Of a stretch of 64,000 nucleotides of DNA, positions 15,459 to 23,301 are shown one piece after another (within the stretch, counting starts at the first letter, position 1; each line of letters starts with the position of its first letter). The stretch lies in the NCBI RefSeq assembly GCF_033954835.1, contig NZ_CP121471.1:4644501-4708500 (forward strand), written 5' to 3'. The translations under genes were made by a program, and so were the position numbers. The notes beneath the pieces are model-generated. The model ran no database searches. It had not been told where the DNA came from and worked only from the letters and a program-made list of their open reading frames with translations. The stretch comes from Thiorhodovibrio frisius (GTDB taxonomy: Bacteria; Pseudomonadota; Gammaproteobacteria; Chromatiales; Chromatiaceae).

Positions 15459-16973
15459 ATGCCATGCTACACGATTTCTTTGCCAAGCCTCGATTGCTAC
15501 GAGGGGGCGATCGCGCAGTTCGTCCAACTGCTTGAGACGCTGAGCGGGGAGCAAGCCCAACATGCCACGCACGGGGAAATCGAAGCGCTGGTGCAACAGG
15601 GCGGCATGAAGCTGCTGTGTGAGATGGTCCAGTCGCACCTGGAACAAAGAGCGCGAGAGGAACCGCGGTATGCGTCCGTGATTGGCGCCGATGGTTATCC
15701 CCGGACCCATCATCGCGCCGGCTGTACCCGACTTCTGGAGACCCGCTTTGGGGAAGTGACCGTCACGCGCCGGGGCTACGGTGCGCGGGGACTCCAGAGC
15801 GTCTTCCCCTTGGATGCTGAGCTGAATCTGCCCCCGGGCAGGTATTCCCATGGCCTGTGCGAGGTGCTGGCCGGTGAGGTCGTGAACAACTCCTTCGACG
15901 CCGCGCTTGCGGCACTCGAACAAGCCGGCGGCGGGACGCTGGCCAAGCGCCAAGCCGAGGAGGTGGCCGTGCATCTGAGCCAGGACTTCGACGCCTTCTA
16001 CGCCCAACCCTTTGTCCCCCAGGAGCCGAATGAAGCGAGCGAACGCCTCCTGATCATCAGTGCTGACGGCAAGGGCATCGTGATGCGCCCCAGCGATTTG
16101 CGCGAGGCCACCCGCAAGGCGCGCGAGCGCCAAGCGCACAAGCAACAGACCCGGCTGAGTCCTGGGGAGAAAAAGCAGCGCAAACGCATGGCCACCGTCG
16201 CCTCGGTCTATGAGGTCGAGCCCTACCCACGCACCCCAGAGCAGATCTTTGATCCCAAACAAGCCCCCGCGGGCAAACGTCCCGAAGTCCAGAACAAACG
16301 CACCTGGGCACGCGTGGAGGCCGATCAGCGCACCGTCATCGAGCAGGCGTTTGAGGAGGCCATGCGCCGCGACCCGGATCAGCACCGCCGCTGGGTGGTG
16401 CTCTGTGACGGTCAGGAAGATCTGCTGCGCCAAGTCACAGCCGCGGCCGAGCGCTACAAGGTCGAGGTGGTGGTGATCCAGGACTTCATCCATGTGCTGG
16501 AATATCTGTGGAAAGCCGCGCATGCGCTCTTTCCCGAGACCCCCGCGGAGCGCGAGCAGTGGGTGATGGAGCGCGCCATGGCCATCCTCGAAGGTCGCGC
16601 CCACGACGTGGCCGTGGGACTGCGCCGCGCGGCAACGCGCAAGCAACTCGGCGAGACGGCGCGCAAACCCATCGATAAGGCGGCCGACTATATCGACAAC
16701 AACCGCGAGCGCCTCGAATACGACCAAGCGCTTGCGCTGGGGCTGCCAATCGCCACTGGTGTGATCGAAGGCGCCTGTCGCCATCTCGTCAAAGATCGCA
16801 TGGATCTCACCGGGGCGCGTTGGGGGCTGGCCCGCGCCGAGGCGATCCTGAAACTGCGCTCACTAAAGATCAGTGGGGACTTGCCGGCCTATCTTGCGTT
16901 TCACTTCGACGCTGAGCACCGACGCCACTATCCAGGACCACCGATCCCGCTGGACTTGCCCGTGGCGGCATGA
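15459..16973 (+). CDS. ISKra4 family transposase
   Basis: A 504-residue DDE-type transposase. Candidate catalytic residues are the aspartates in IISADGKGIV and VVLCDGQEDLL and the glutamate in GVIEGACRHLVKDRMD. The C-terminal GARWGLARAEAILKLR block is characteristic of the family. A GAGGAGA site lies eight bases before the ATG at 15459. The frame is intact between well-defined inverted repeats, so the element is probably functional. A long open frame on the opposite strand (15357-16784) is a shadow of this gene. Confidence 0.92.
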   Translation: MPCYTISLPSLDCYEGAIAQFVQLLETLSGEQAQHATHGEIEALVQQGGMKLLCEMVQSHLEQRAREEPRYASVIGADGYPRTHHRAGCTRLLETRFGEVTVTRRGYGARGLQSVFPLDAELNLPPGRYSHGLCEVLAGEVVNNSFDAALAALEQAGGGTLAKRQAEEVAVHLSQDFDAFYAQPFVPQEPNEASERLLIISADGKGIVMRPSDLREATRKARERQAHKQQTRLSPGEKKQRKRMATVASVYEVEPYPRTPEQIFDPKQAPAGKRPEVQNKRTWARVEADQRTVIEQAFEEAMRRDPDQHRRWVVLCDGQEDLLRQVTAAAERYKVEVVVIQDFIHVLEYLWKAAHALFPETPAEREQWVMERAMAILEGRAHDVAVGLRRAATRKQLGETARKPIDKAADYIDNNRERLEYDQALALGLPIATGVIEGACRHLVKDRMDLTGARWGLARAEAILKLRSLKISGDLPAYLAFHFDAEHRRHYPGPPIPLDLPVAA

Positions 16974-17034
16974 TGTCTCACTTGCGCCATCACCATCGAC
17001 CGGAAACGTCGCCCGCAACCGCTGGATTCTGCGG

Positions 17035-17065
17035 CGCTTGGCGTCGTTCCAAAAGAGCCGCACCC
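17035..17065 (-). repeat. Right terminal inverted repeat of the IS
   Basis: Ends GAGCCGCACCC on the plus strand, the complement of the left end GGGTGCGGCTC. Confidence 0.85.
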
Positions 17066-17074
17066 ATTAGATTT
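17066..17074. repeat. Right target-site duplication of the insertion sequence
   Basis: An exact copy of ATTAGATTT at 15301-15309. It contains the TAA stop codon (minus strand, 17067-17069) of the adjoining ATPase gene, so the insertion did not alter that gene's reading frame. Confidence 0.9.
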
Positions 17075-19124
17075 TGACAGCACCAACCATGGCCACGACT
17101 TCGCGATAGGAGCGCGGGCGTCCAATGCGCGGCAGATGACCGAGCACCTCTTTGATGGTGGTCATCCCTTGGGCCGCTTTGGCCAGGCCGTCTTCCATCA
17201 GACTCACCAGCCCGGCGGTCTCGATACTAATGCGCCGAATCTCGCCAGAGGAGCGACGATTCAACACCGCATCCTTGACACCATCGTTTGGCAACAGCAA
17301 CTCGAAGACGCCGACCCGACCCGCGTACCCGGTGAAGTTGCAATAGCGGCAGCCGCGCCCAAGACGGAACTGGCCGCCAGCAGCATCCGCTTGGGTCCAG
17401 CCGATGCGCTGCAAATCGTGCGGCGTTGGCTGATAGCCTTCGGAGCAACGATCACACACTTTACGAAGCAACCTCTGAGCCAGCACCGCGACAACGGTTG
17501 ACGAGATCAGAAAGGTTTCAATGTCCATGTTCATGAGCCGCAACAAAGCACCAATACTGTCCTCAGTATGAAAGGTCGAAAGCACCTTGTGACCGGTGAG
17601 TGCCGCTTGAATTGCTGACTCGGCGGAGAATTTGTCGCGAATCTCGCCCAGGACAATCACATCCGGGTCCTGACGCACTAGGGCGCGCAAGGTTTCAGCG
17701 AAGGTGAGATTGATCTTGGGGTTGACGCTGCATTGGGCAATGCCGTCGATGACATACTCAACTGGGTCTTCTGCCGTGGCAATACTGGTCTCCATATCAT
17801 TGAGCTTATTGACACAGCCATAGAGGGTGGTGGTCTTGCCCGAGCCGGTTGGCCCGGTCACCAGAATAACCCCGCTGGGCAGTTCGAGCGCATGGTCGTT
17901 GAAGCGTTCGAGCATTCTTGGGGCGATACCAGAGGCGTCGATATCGAGCAACTCAGCCTTGCGGCTCAGCAGCCTCAACACGATTTTTTCGCCAAAAACG
18001 GTCGCGTAGAAGGATGCGCGCACATCGCAACGACGCCCCGAGACCGGGTCATCGAAGCGGAAACCGCCGTCCTGATGGCGCCGCCGCTCGGCAATATCGG
18101 CCTTGGCCAGCACTTTCAGCCGGCTCGCGATGGCCGGCGCCAATTCGCGATCAATTTCCCACACTTGCATCAGCACGCCATCAATGCGGTAACGCACCCG
18201 CAACATGTGGCGCATGGGCTCGATGTGAATATCGCTAGCGCCTTTATCGAGCGCATTCAAAATCAGCGAATCGACCTGACGGGTGACGTCAGATTCGTTG
18301 GTTTCGCTCTTGCGCTGCTTGGCATGCTGGCGGCTCGCCTCGTAGGAGCGGATGGTCTCGTCGAGGGCGCGGCGAGTGGCAATCACCGGCACCACCCGAC
18401 CAAAAGCGGCATCCGCCCCGTGTCGGGCGGCCGAATCGAGCGGGTCAGTGAAGGCAACCAACACGCCTTCAGCCTCGCGCCGCAGCGGCATCGCGGCCAG
18501 CCGCCGGCACCAGTCCGGCGTCACCAGCTTGAGCAGTTCCTGATCGACCTGCGAGAAGTTCGGCGACTCGACCAGAAAATCGAGCTGGTCGGCAAGTACT
18601 TCGATCAGCCGCTGCTCAGAGATCAGCCCCATATCGAGCAGAATCTCACCCAGGCGCTTGCCTTGATATTCCGGTTCCGACTGCGCTTCAAGAGCCGCGC
18701 GCAGATCGCGCGGCTTCAGATAGCCAAGCTCGACCATCACATCGCCGAGATGGATTCTGGCTCCCTGGTCGCGCAGCGCCGCGCGCAATCGATCAGAGGA
18801 AAGATAGCCAAGTTCAGTCAGAACCCGGGTCAGCGAAAAATCCTCGCCCAGCTTGCTTCGAACGCGCATTGCGTGATTTATCTGCTCAGGGCTGACCGCA
18901 CCGGCCTCGATCAGAAGCCGTGCAATCTCGGCGCTCGGAGTCGCCGCCTGAGGCATAGGTGCCGGCGGCGGCGCCCCTGATCCTTGCTCGTCATCCCCTT
19001 GCAATTCAGCATTCACGTCAGACTCCAAAACTTTGAGACCACGCCGAGCAATATGTGTTGGCGGCGTCATAGTCTTGGTGGCCGCCTCATAGTCAACGCC
19101 AGGCGCCTGGGCAGCTGCGTTCAC
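17067..19124 (-). CDS. GspE/PilB-type secretion or pilus assembly ATPase
   Basis: A 685-residue protein. The N-terminal third has a Pro-rich stretch, helical repeats (LGDVMVELGYLKPRDLRAAL) and a MshEN-like domain. The ATPase domain carries Walker A GPTGSGKTTTLYG, Walker B-type DPDVIVLGEIRD and the T/S-rich LSTFHTEDS. A zinc-type pair CDRC ... CRYC follows. This fits type II secretion or type IV pilus extension ATPases (known family). No other pilus or secretion genes are nearby, so its machine is unknown. GTG at 19124 lacks a clear ribosome-binding site; ATG at 19070 is an alternative. An insertion sequence sits right at the stop codon. Confidence 0.85.
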   Translation of the reverse strand: MNAAAQAPGVDYEAATKTMTPPTHIARRGLKVLESDVNAELQGDDEQGSGAPPPAPMPQAATPSAEIARLLIEAGAVSPEQINHAMRVRSKLGEDFSLTRVLTELGYLSSDRLRAALRDQGARIHLGDVMVELGYLKPRDLRAALEAQSEPEYQGKRLGEILLDMGLISEQRLIEVLADQLDFLVESPNFSQVDQELLKLVTPDWCRRLAAMPLRREAEGVLVAFTDPLDSAARHGADAAFGRVVPVIATRRALDETIRSYEASRQHAKQRKSETNESDVTRQVDSLILNALDKGASDIHIEPMRHMLRVRYRIDGVLMQVWEIDRELAPAIASRLKVLAKADIAERRRHQDGGFRFDDPVSGRRCDVRASFYATVFGEKIVLRLLSRKAELLDIDASGIAPRMLERFNDHALELPSGVILVTGPTGSGKTTTLYGCVNKLNDMETSIATAEDPVEYVIDGIAQCSVNPKINLTFAETLRALVRQDPDVIVLGEIRDKFSAESAIQAALTGHKVLSTFHTEDSIGALLRLMNMDIETFLISSTVVAVLAQRLLRKVCDRCSEGYQPTPHDLQRIGWTQADAAGGQFRLGRGCRYCNFTGYAGRVGVFELLLPNDGVKDAVLNRRSSGEIRRISIETAGLVSLMEDGLAKAAQGMTTIKEVLGHLPRIGRPRSYREVVAMVGAVKI

Positions 19125-19170
19125 AGATTAGCAGCTGTCCGTGAGCTAGATGCTTTTTGCCCACTGATAG

Positions 19171-19626
19171 CTAGTGGCGGCCCGCTTCATCCGCGCTCGT
19201 GCCGAGATCGCCAGCTGGATCGCTCTCCGAGTCGGTTGGCGAAATCGCGAAACGCTGACTAAAGCGGATCACTAAAATCGCCAGGGATACCAGCAGGATT
19301 GCAGCCCCCTCGTAGAGCAGCAGTTCGCCTTCGATTTCCTTGCCCTGTAACACCACCAGCCGTGACAGCGCTGTGACAGCAATAAACATTGGAAAAGTGA
19401 AAGGCACTTCTCGATGCTGAAAATACACATTCGCCATGGCCATGATTTCAATAAAAATAAAAATCAGCAGCAGGTCTTCAAGGCGAACATTCCCGCGCTC
19501 CGGAATTGCCATGATGATCTGCCCGATCCCGGCCAGTGCCAGCACGCCGACGAGCAGCAGCACCAGCTTCTCGACATAGCCGAAAAGGCGCGAGAGAAAA
19601 CCATCAATGCGTTGGTCGACTGTCAT
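19171..19626 (-). CDS. PsiE-like (phosphate-starvation-inducible E) membrane protein
   Basis: A 151-residue protein with four predicted transmembrane helices. LEDLLLIFIFIEIMAMANVYF, RLVVLQGKEIEG and LAILVIRFSQRF follow the PsiE family pattern. Function is unknown in the family; the name comes from induction in E. coli. The C-terminus is a short polar tail. The gene is upstream of the ATPase gene on the same strand (46-bp gap) and divergent from the next gene. No Pho box was recognised. Confidence 0.8.
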   Translation of the reverse strand: MTVDQRIDGFLSRLFGYVEKLVLLLVGVLALAGIGQIIMAIPERGNVRLEDLLLIFIFIEIMAMANVYFQHREVPFTFPMFIAVTALSRLVVLQGKEIEGELLLYEGAAILLVSLAILVIRFSQRFAISPTDSESDPAGDLGTSADEAGRH

Positions 19627-19737
19627 GATGCTCAGAGAATCCGTATCATTTTAAGATGACACCCGGCACCGGCCGAGAAATGTGCGCAGTCTAGCAAAAT
19701 CCGCAAGCGGAAATCCCGCAGCTGTCAGCGCATCAAG

Positions 19738-19781
19738 GTGAAACAACAGCGTCATCCTCCGGGGTCGCCGGAACCATGGGT
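19738..19781 (+). repeat. Dispersed 44-nt leader element, copy B
   Basis: Starts GTGAAACAAC and contains TCCGGGGTCGCCGGAACCAT near its end. It aligns without gaps to copy A at 714-757, and the match weakly extends about 30 bp upstream (GCAGCT block). It lies 105 nt before the likely start of the downstream plus-strand gene. Confidence 0.6.
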
Positions 19782-19886
19782 ATTTCGACATGCCAGCGCC
19801 GGGTGCGCTAGGAAAAAGATCATTTTGCCCCAAGCCCGCATTCCTTGATAATAGCGCTCTGAAATTCTCTACCCTGACAAGATGTC

Positions 19887-20561
19887 TTGACGATCGATTC
19901 CGCCTGGCTTGCTGAGAATTGCCCGCAACCGACGTTGCTGCCGGGTTCGGTATCCGCACTGGATATCGCCCGCTGGTATGCGCATGATCTGGCCAATTTC
20001 CTGCTCGCGCCCTCTTACTGCGATAACCTGCGCACCTATTTGCCGGTCTGGCGTCTGCCGCTGCCAGAGCGCTGGTTTTTCGTCCCGCACTCCGTCGAGG
20101 AGACGGCGATGCATTGCTACCGCTCAGCGATTCGCGAGGCGCTTGAGCGCGGGAGCGGGAGCACCGGCGGGCATGAGATTGCCCAAGTCCTGGAAGAATG
20201 GGCTGCTGCCCCGGTTTTCAAGCACCCCGAACTCGACGGCATACGGGCTAGCCTGCTGCCTGACCGCACGCTGGAACTGCGCTACCCCGATGCGCTCGGC
20301 TCCGACCCAAACACCGCCGCACGCGAGCAATACCGGGTGATTGGTCGCCGGGCACATCATCGCCGTCTGCCGCCAGACTCCGGTAGCACCTGCTGGGCCA
20401 AGGAACCCGACTGGGCACCCTGGGTCTGGAATCAGGCGAGTGGGAATCAGGCGAGTGGGAATCAGACGCGCGGAAATCAGGGCAACAGGAGTCAGGACGG
20501 CGAGGATATCGTCAATGCCTTTCTCCGCCACGAAGGCGCACAGCCCGATGATGTCAATTAG
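19887..20561 (+). CDS. Unrecognised protein with C-terminal five-residue repeats
   Basis: A 224-residue soluble-looking protein with coding-like codon use; I do not recognise a family. The first 130 residues are ordered-looking (ALDIARWYAHDLANFLLAP, LPERWFFVPHSVEETAMH, LRYPDALGSD). Near the C-terminus a tandem NQASG-type repeat (five units) is inserted before a final helix-like stretch (IVNAFLRHEGAQ). The start is a TTG at 19887 because the nearby ATG at 19882 meets a stop at once; a later start is possible. It lies 92 bp before the alpha/beta hydrolase gene and may be co-transcribed with it. I considered chorismate lyase and found no matching motifs. Confidence 0.55.
   Translation: MTIDSAWLAENCPQPTLLPGSVSALDIARWYAHDLANFLLAPSYCDNLRTYLPVWRLPLPERWFFVPHSVEETAMHCYRSAIREALERGSGSTGGHEIAQVLEEWAAAPVFKHPELDGIRASLLPDRTLELRYPDALGSDPNTAAREQYRVIGRRAHHRRLPPDSGSTCWAKEPDWAPWVWNQASGNQASGNQTRGNQGNRSQDGEDIVNAFLRHEGAQPDDVN
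20428..20502 (+). repeat. Five tandem 15-bp units inside a coding region
   Basis: The units are GGAATCAGGCGAGTG twice, then three degenerate copies each keeping a TCAG core. They stay in frame and encode NQASG, NQASG, NQTRG, NQGNR and SQDGE. Confidence 0.75.
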
Positions 20562-20653
20562 GACACCAGTTAGGACACCCGATTAGAAACACAGGCACAA
20601 GCAGCGGCAGTCCCGCGCGCTTCTGCCTCTAACCTGCTACGGAGAGATGACGC

Positions 20654-21577
20654 ATGACACTGCCAATCGACACCGCCATCAACGCTGGCAACCCAGCGGG
20701 CCTGGCGCCCGCCCTTGATGCTCCCTGCGAGCGCATCGCCTTCAGACACCAGCCCAGCCTGGCCTACTACGCCGACCAGCAAGCCACCGGCCGGCCACTG
20801 GTGTTAATCCATAGCATCAATGCCGCGCCTAGCAGTTTCGAGGTAAAGCCGCTGTTTGAGCACTACCGCCAGCAACGCCCGGTATTCAGCCTGGATCTGC
20901 CGGGCTTCGGCCAGGCCGGACGCGGTCCCTGGAACTACTCCCCTGAGCACTATGCCGAGGCCATCGGACAATTTCTTAAGCAGGTGCCGAATCAGCCGGT
21001 CGATCTGCTCGCGCTCTCCTTGAGCAGCGAATTCGCGGTGCGCGCGACCCTGTCGCTGCCAGAGCGGGTGCACTCCCTGGTGCTGATCTCCCCGACCGGC
21101 TTCAGCAAGCGCCAGCCACCACCGCGACCGATCAGCAACTTTGTCCACCCGCTATTGGCCGGGCTGCCGTGGAATCAACCCCTGTTTGACCTGGTTGCCT
21201 CCCGGCGCAGCATCAACTATTACTTGAGCAAATCCTTCATGCAAGCGGCGCCGCAGGAGATGCTCGACTACGCCTATGCCACCTCGCACCAACCCGGTGC
21301 GCGCCATGCGCCCTTGACCTTTCTCTCGGGCAAGCTGTTCACGCTAAAAGCCATGACCAACCTTTACGGCCAGCTGACCACGCACCCCACGCTGGTGCTG
21401 GCTGATCGCGACCCCTATGTGCACTTTGAGGGGCTGGATGATTTCATCCCCGCCCATAGCAACTGGCGTCGCGGTCGGGTGGTGCCCAACATGGGCCTAC
21501 CGCACTGGGAAGATCTACCCGCGACCGTCAAAACCCTGGACGAATTCTGGCACTCGCTGGACTCGCCGTCCGACTGA
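20654..21577 (+). CDS. Alpha/beta hydrolase fold protein
   Basis: A 307-residue protein with an alpha/beta-hydrolase fold. It has the oxyanion-region motif LVLIHSINAAPSSFE, FSLDLPGFGQAGRG, a nucleophile-elbow region LLALSLSSEFAVRA, a late aspartate in LVLADRDPYVHF and a histidine in MGLPHWEDLP. The elbow has serine where a nucleophile is expected, but not the usual G-x-S-x-G, so the enzyme class is unclear. The ATG at 20654 is preceded by GGAGAG. The gene is convergent with the GTPase gene, with a 41-bp gap. Substrate is unknown. Confidence 0.8.
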   Translation: MTLPIDTAINAGNPAGLAPALDAPCERIAFRHQPSLAYYADQQATGRPLVLIHSINAAPSSFEVKPLFEHYRQQRPVFSLDLPGFGQAGRGPWNYSPEHYAEAIGQFLKQVPNQPVDLLALSLSSEFAVRATLSLPERVHSLVLISPTGFSKRQPPPRPISNFVHPLLAGLPWNQPLFDLVASRRSINYYLSKSFMQAAPQEMLDYAYATSHQPGARHAPLTFLSGKLFTLKAMTNLYGQLTTHPTLVLADRDPYVHFEGLDDFIPAHSNWRRGRVVPNMGLPHWEDLPATVKTLDEFWHSLDSPSD

Positions 21578-21618
21578 AAGGACAGCAAGTGACGCGAAAA
21601 GTGAAGGGCCAGACCCAA

Positions 21619-23259
21619 TCAGCGGCGCAAAAAGTGCCGGGCGCGCTCAATGGCGCCCGGCACACTGCGCAGCAAATCGACGCCGGCTTTCACCACTCCC
21701 TCGGCACGCCCTAGGCGCTCGAGGCGTTTCTGCTCGGCCTCCGGCCAGCGGGTGCGCAGTTGCTGGCGCAATGCTGGCAAATTCCATGCTGGCCTGTTCT
21801 CGCCGAGTGCCACCAGTAGTGCCCGCTCGGGCGCTATCGCGAGCGCGGTGCTTGCCGCATGCAGTGCACGCGCCATATTGCGCTCCTTGGCGCCTTGCCC
21901 CCTGATCGGATCATAAGGCGGTTGCCAGTCCAACACTGGCTCCAGACGATCAGCATGCGTCAGCACCAACACCAGCGGCACCGGGCGCAGCCGCACATCG
22001 GCAGCGACTTGCTCGCGCATGGCGTTAAGCGCGCGCTGATCGGGGGCACGATCAGCGCGATGCGCGGCAACCACCCAAATGACCAGATCCGCCTCGCGTA
22101 ACTGACCGAGCCATGCGGCATCGCTCTGAACGGCGAGCGACGGGCTGTCGATTAGCTCCCAGGGTTGCGCCTCTGCGCTCATCCCGACTGGCGCACCCGC
22201 CCTTGCTGGATTCGCGCTTTCCGCAGCGGCATCCTGCTCCGCCAGCAGTGGCGGCGCCTGATACAGCGTCCAGTCCGAGGTCGTCTGCGTCAGGCCAACT
22301 GCTGCCAGCTCGCGCCCAAGCAGCGCATTGACCAGACTGGACTTGCCGCTGTTGCGCTGACCGGTGACCAGTACCCGCAGCGGTCCTGTGGCGGCTTGGT
22401 ACCTCTGCCGACCGAGCCCCTGCGGTGGCGGCTCGGCGCGCTGGCGATACGCGCCTGAGTAAAGCTCGATGGCGACCTCGCCTACCTCACGCACCAGCAG
22501 GGTCGCCATCACCGCGCGCGCCTCGCGCCCAAGCAGGGTGACGCCCTGCTCGATAACCAGCGAGCGCACCTCGGCAATCACCGCGCCGAGCGGATCAGCC
22601 AGGCGCATGACGCGCCAGGCATTGGCCAGCCCACGCGCCGGCTTGAGACCGCGCCCAATCAGGTCGCTGCCCCGGGCTGCCCAGCTCAGGCGCAGATGGC
22701 GCAGCACCGGCAGCTCGTCGCTCAGAATGTGACGCAGCCGTCGCGCGACCTCCTCGAGCATCAGCAAGACTTCGGGCAGGGTAAAATTCAGCACGGCCGC
22801 CTCGTCATCAGGCGCGTAGGCCGAAGCCACGGCATTGACGGTGCGGCGCAGCAGTCGATCAACCGCTTCGCGATTGGCCAGATCCTCTGCCGAGGTCTCG
22901 GCCGCGAGCGCTGCCAAGTCCGCGCGCGCCTGACACTCGGCTGCCGCCGCACCCGGTCGCGGTGCGCCCATTAGCCCCCCTGTGGTCGGATCGCTACGCA
23001 ACAACCGCAGCAGCGCCAGCAGCCCCATGAGTCCCGCGCACAACGCCAGCCACCAGGCCAGCCAGCCCTGCTGGGCGAGCCACAGGAGGCCAAGCGCGGG
23101 CAGCAGGGTAAAGGCCGCCGAGACCAGCGTGAGTGTCAGCAGCTCTGGCCACAGGCGCCGCAGCAGCAGACGCCAGTTCAGGGGCGACGGATTTTTGGGA
23201 TCACTCACGTGGACGGCCTGTATGAAAGATCGGGTTTTTGGTGAGTTCAGCCGACTCAA
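21619..23259 (-). CDS. Membrane-associated GTPase, last gene of the stator-GTPase operon
   Basis: A 546-residue protein with two N-terminal transmembrane helices (about residues 38-85), a long helical region, then a GTPase domain from about 290. G1 is GQRNSGKSSLVN and G4-like is LTHADRL. The G3 region reads LIDSPSLAV and lacks the usual DxxG glycine. It resembles dynamin-like or EngA-like membrane GTPases in plan. The start is uncertain: TTG at 23259 has AAGG seven bases upstream, while GTG at 23208 is an alternative. It is 42 bp downstream of another GTPase gene. Function is unknown. Confidence 0.75.
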   Translation of the reverse strand: MSRLNSPKTRSFIQAVHVSDPKNPSPLNWRLLLRRLWPELLTLTLVSAAFTLLPALGLLWLAQQGWLAWWLALCAGLMGLLALLRLLRSDPTTGGLMGAPRPGAAAAECQARADLAALAAETSAEDLANREAVDRLLRRTVNAVASAYAPDDEAAVLNFTLPEVLLMLEEVARRLRHILSDELPVLRHLRLSWAARGSDLIGRGLKPARGLANAWRVMRLADPLGAVIAEVRSLVIEQGVTLLGREARAVMATLLVREVGEVAIELYSGAYRQRAEPPPQGLGRQRYQAATGPLRVLVTGQRNSGKSSLVNALLGRELAAVGLTQTTSDWTLYQAPPLLAEQDAAAESANPARAGAPVGMSAEAQPWELIDSPSLAVQSDAAWLGQLREADLVIWVVAAHRADRAPDQRALNAMREQVAADVRLRPVPLVLVLTHADRLEPVLDWQPPYDPIRGQGAKERNMARALHAASTALAIAPERALLVALGENRPAWNLPALRQQLRTRWPEAEQKRLERLGRAEGVVKAGVDLLRSVPGAIERARHFLRR

Positions 23260-23301
23260 TTAAATGCCTTGTCAGCCTTTGCAAGGCGAATGAATGCGCG
23301 T

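Larger units (their letters stand above)
15310..17065 (+). mobile_element. ISKra4-type insertion sequence, 1756 bp, complete
   Basis: The element is bounded by inverted repeats beginning GGGTGCGGCTC (15310-15340 and the complement of 17035-17065; 27 of 31 positions match by eye). It is flanked by a perfect 9-bp duplication ATTAGATTT and contains one intact transposase gene. Identical duplications, matching ends and an intact gene point to a fairly recent insertion. It lies exactly at the stop codon of the neighbouring minus-strand ATPase gene. Confidence 0.9.

Noticed and set aside
15357-16784. 475-codon minus-strand open frame
   Set aside because: It is the shadow of the transposase and runs over the IS left part; no protein motifs.
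17733-18980. 415-codon plus-strand open frame
   Set aside because: It is antisense to the PilB/GspE-type ATPase, whose motifs are clear; long antisense frames are common in GC-rich DNA.
20428-20502. CRISPR-like array
   Set aside because: The repeats are 15-bp tandem units without spacers and lie inside a coding frame.
19887-20561. Chorismate lyase (ubiC)
   Set aside because: The position and size were suggestive, but no chorismate-lyase motifs are visible.
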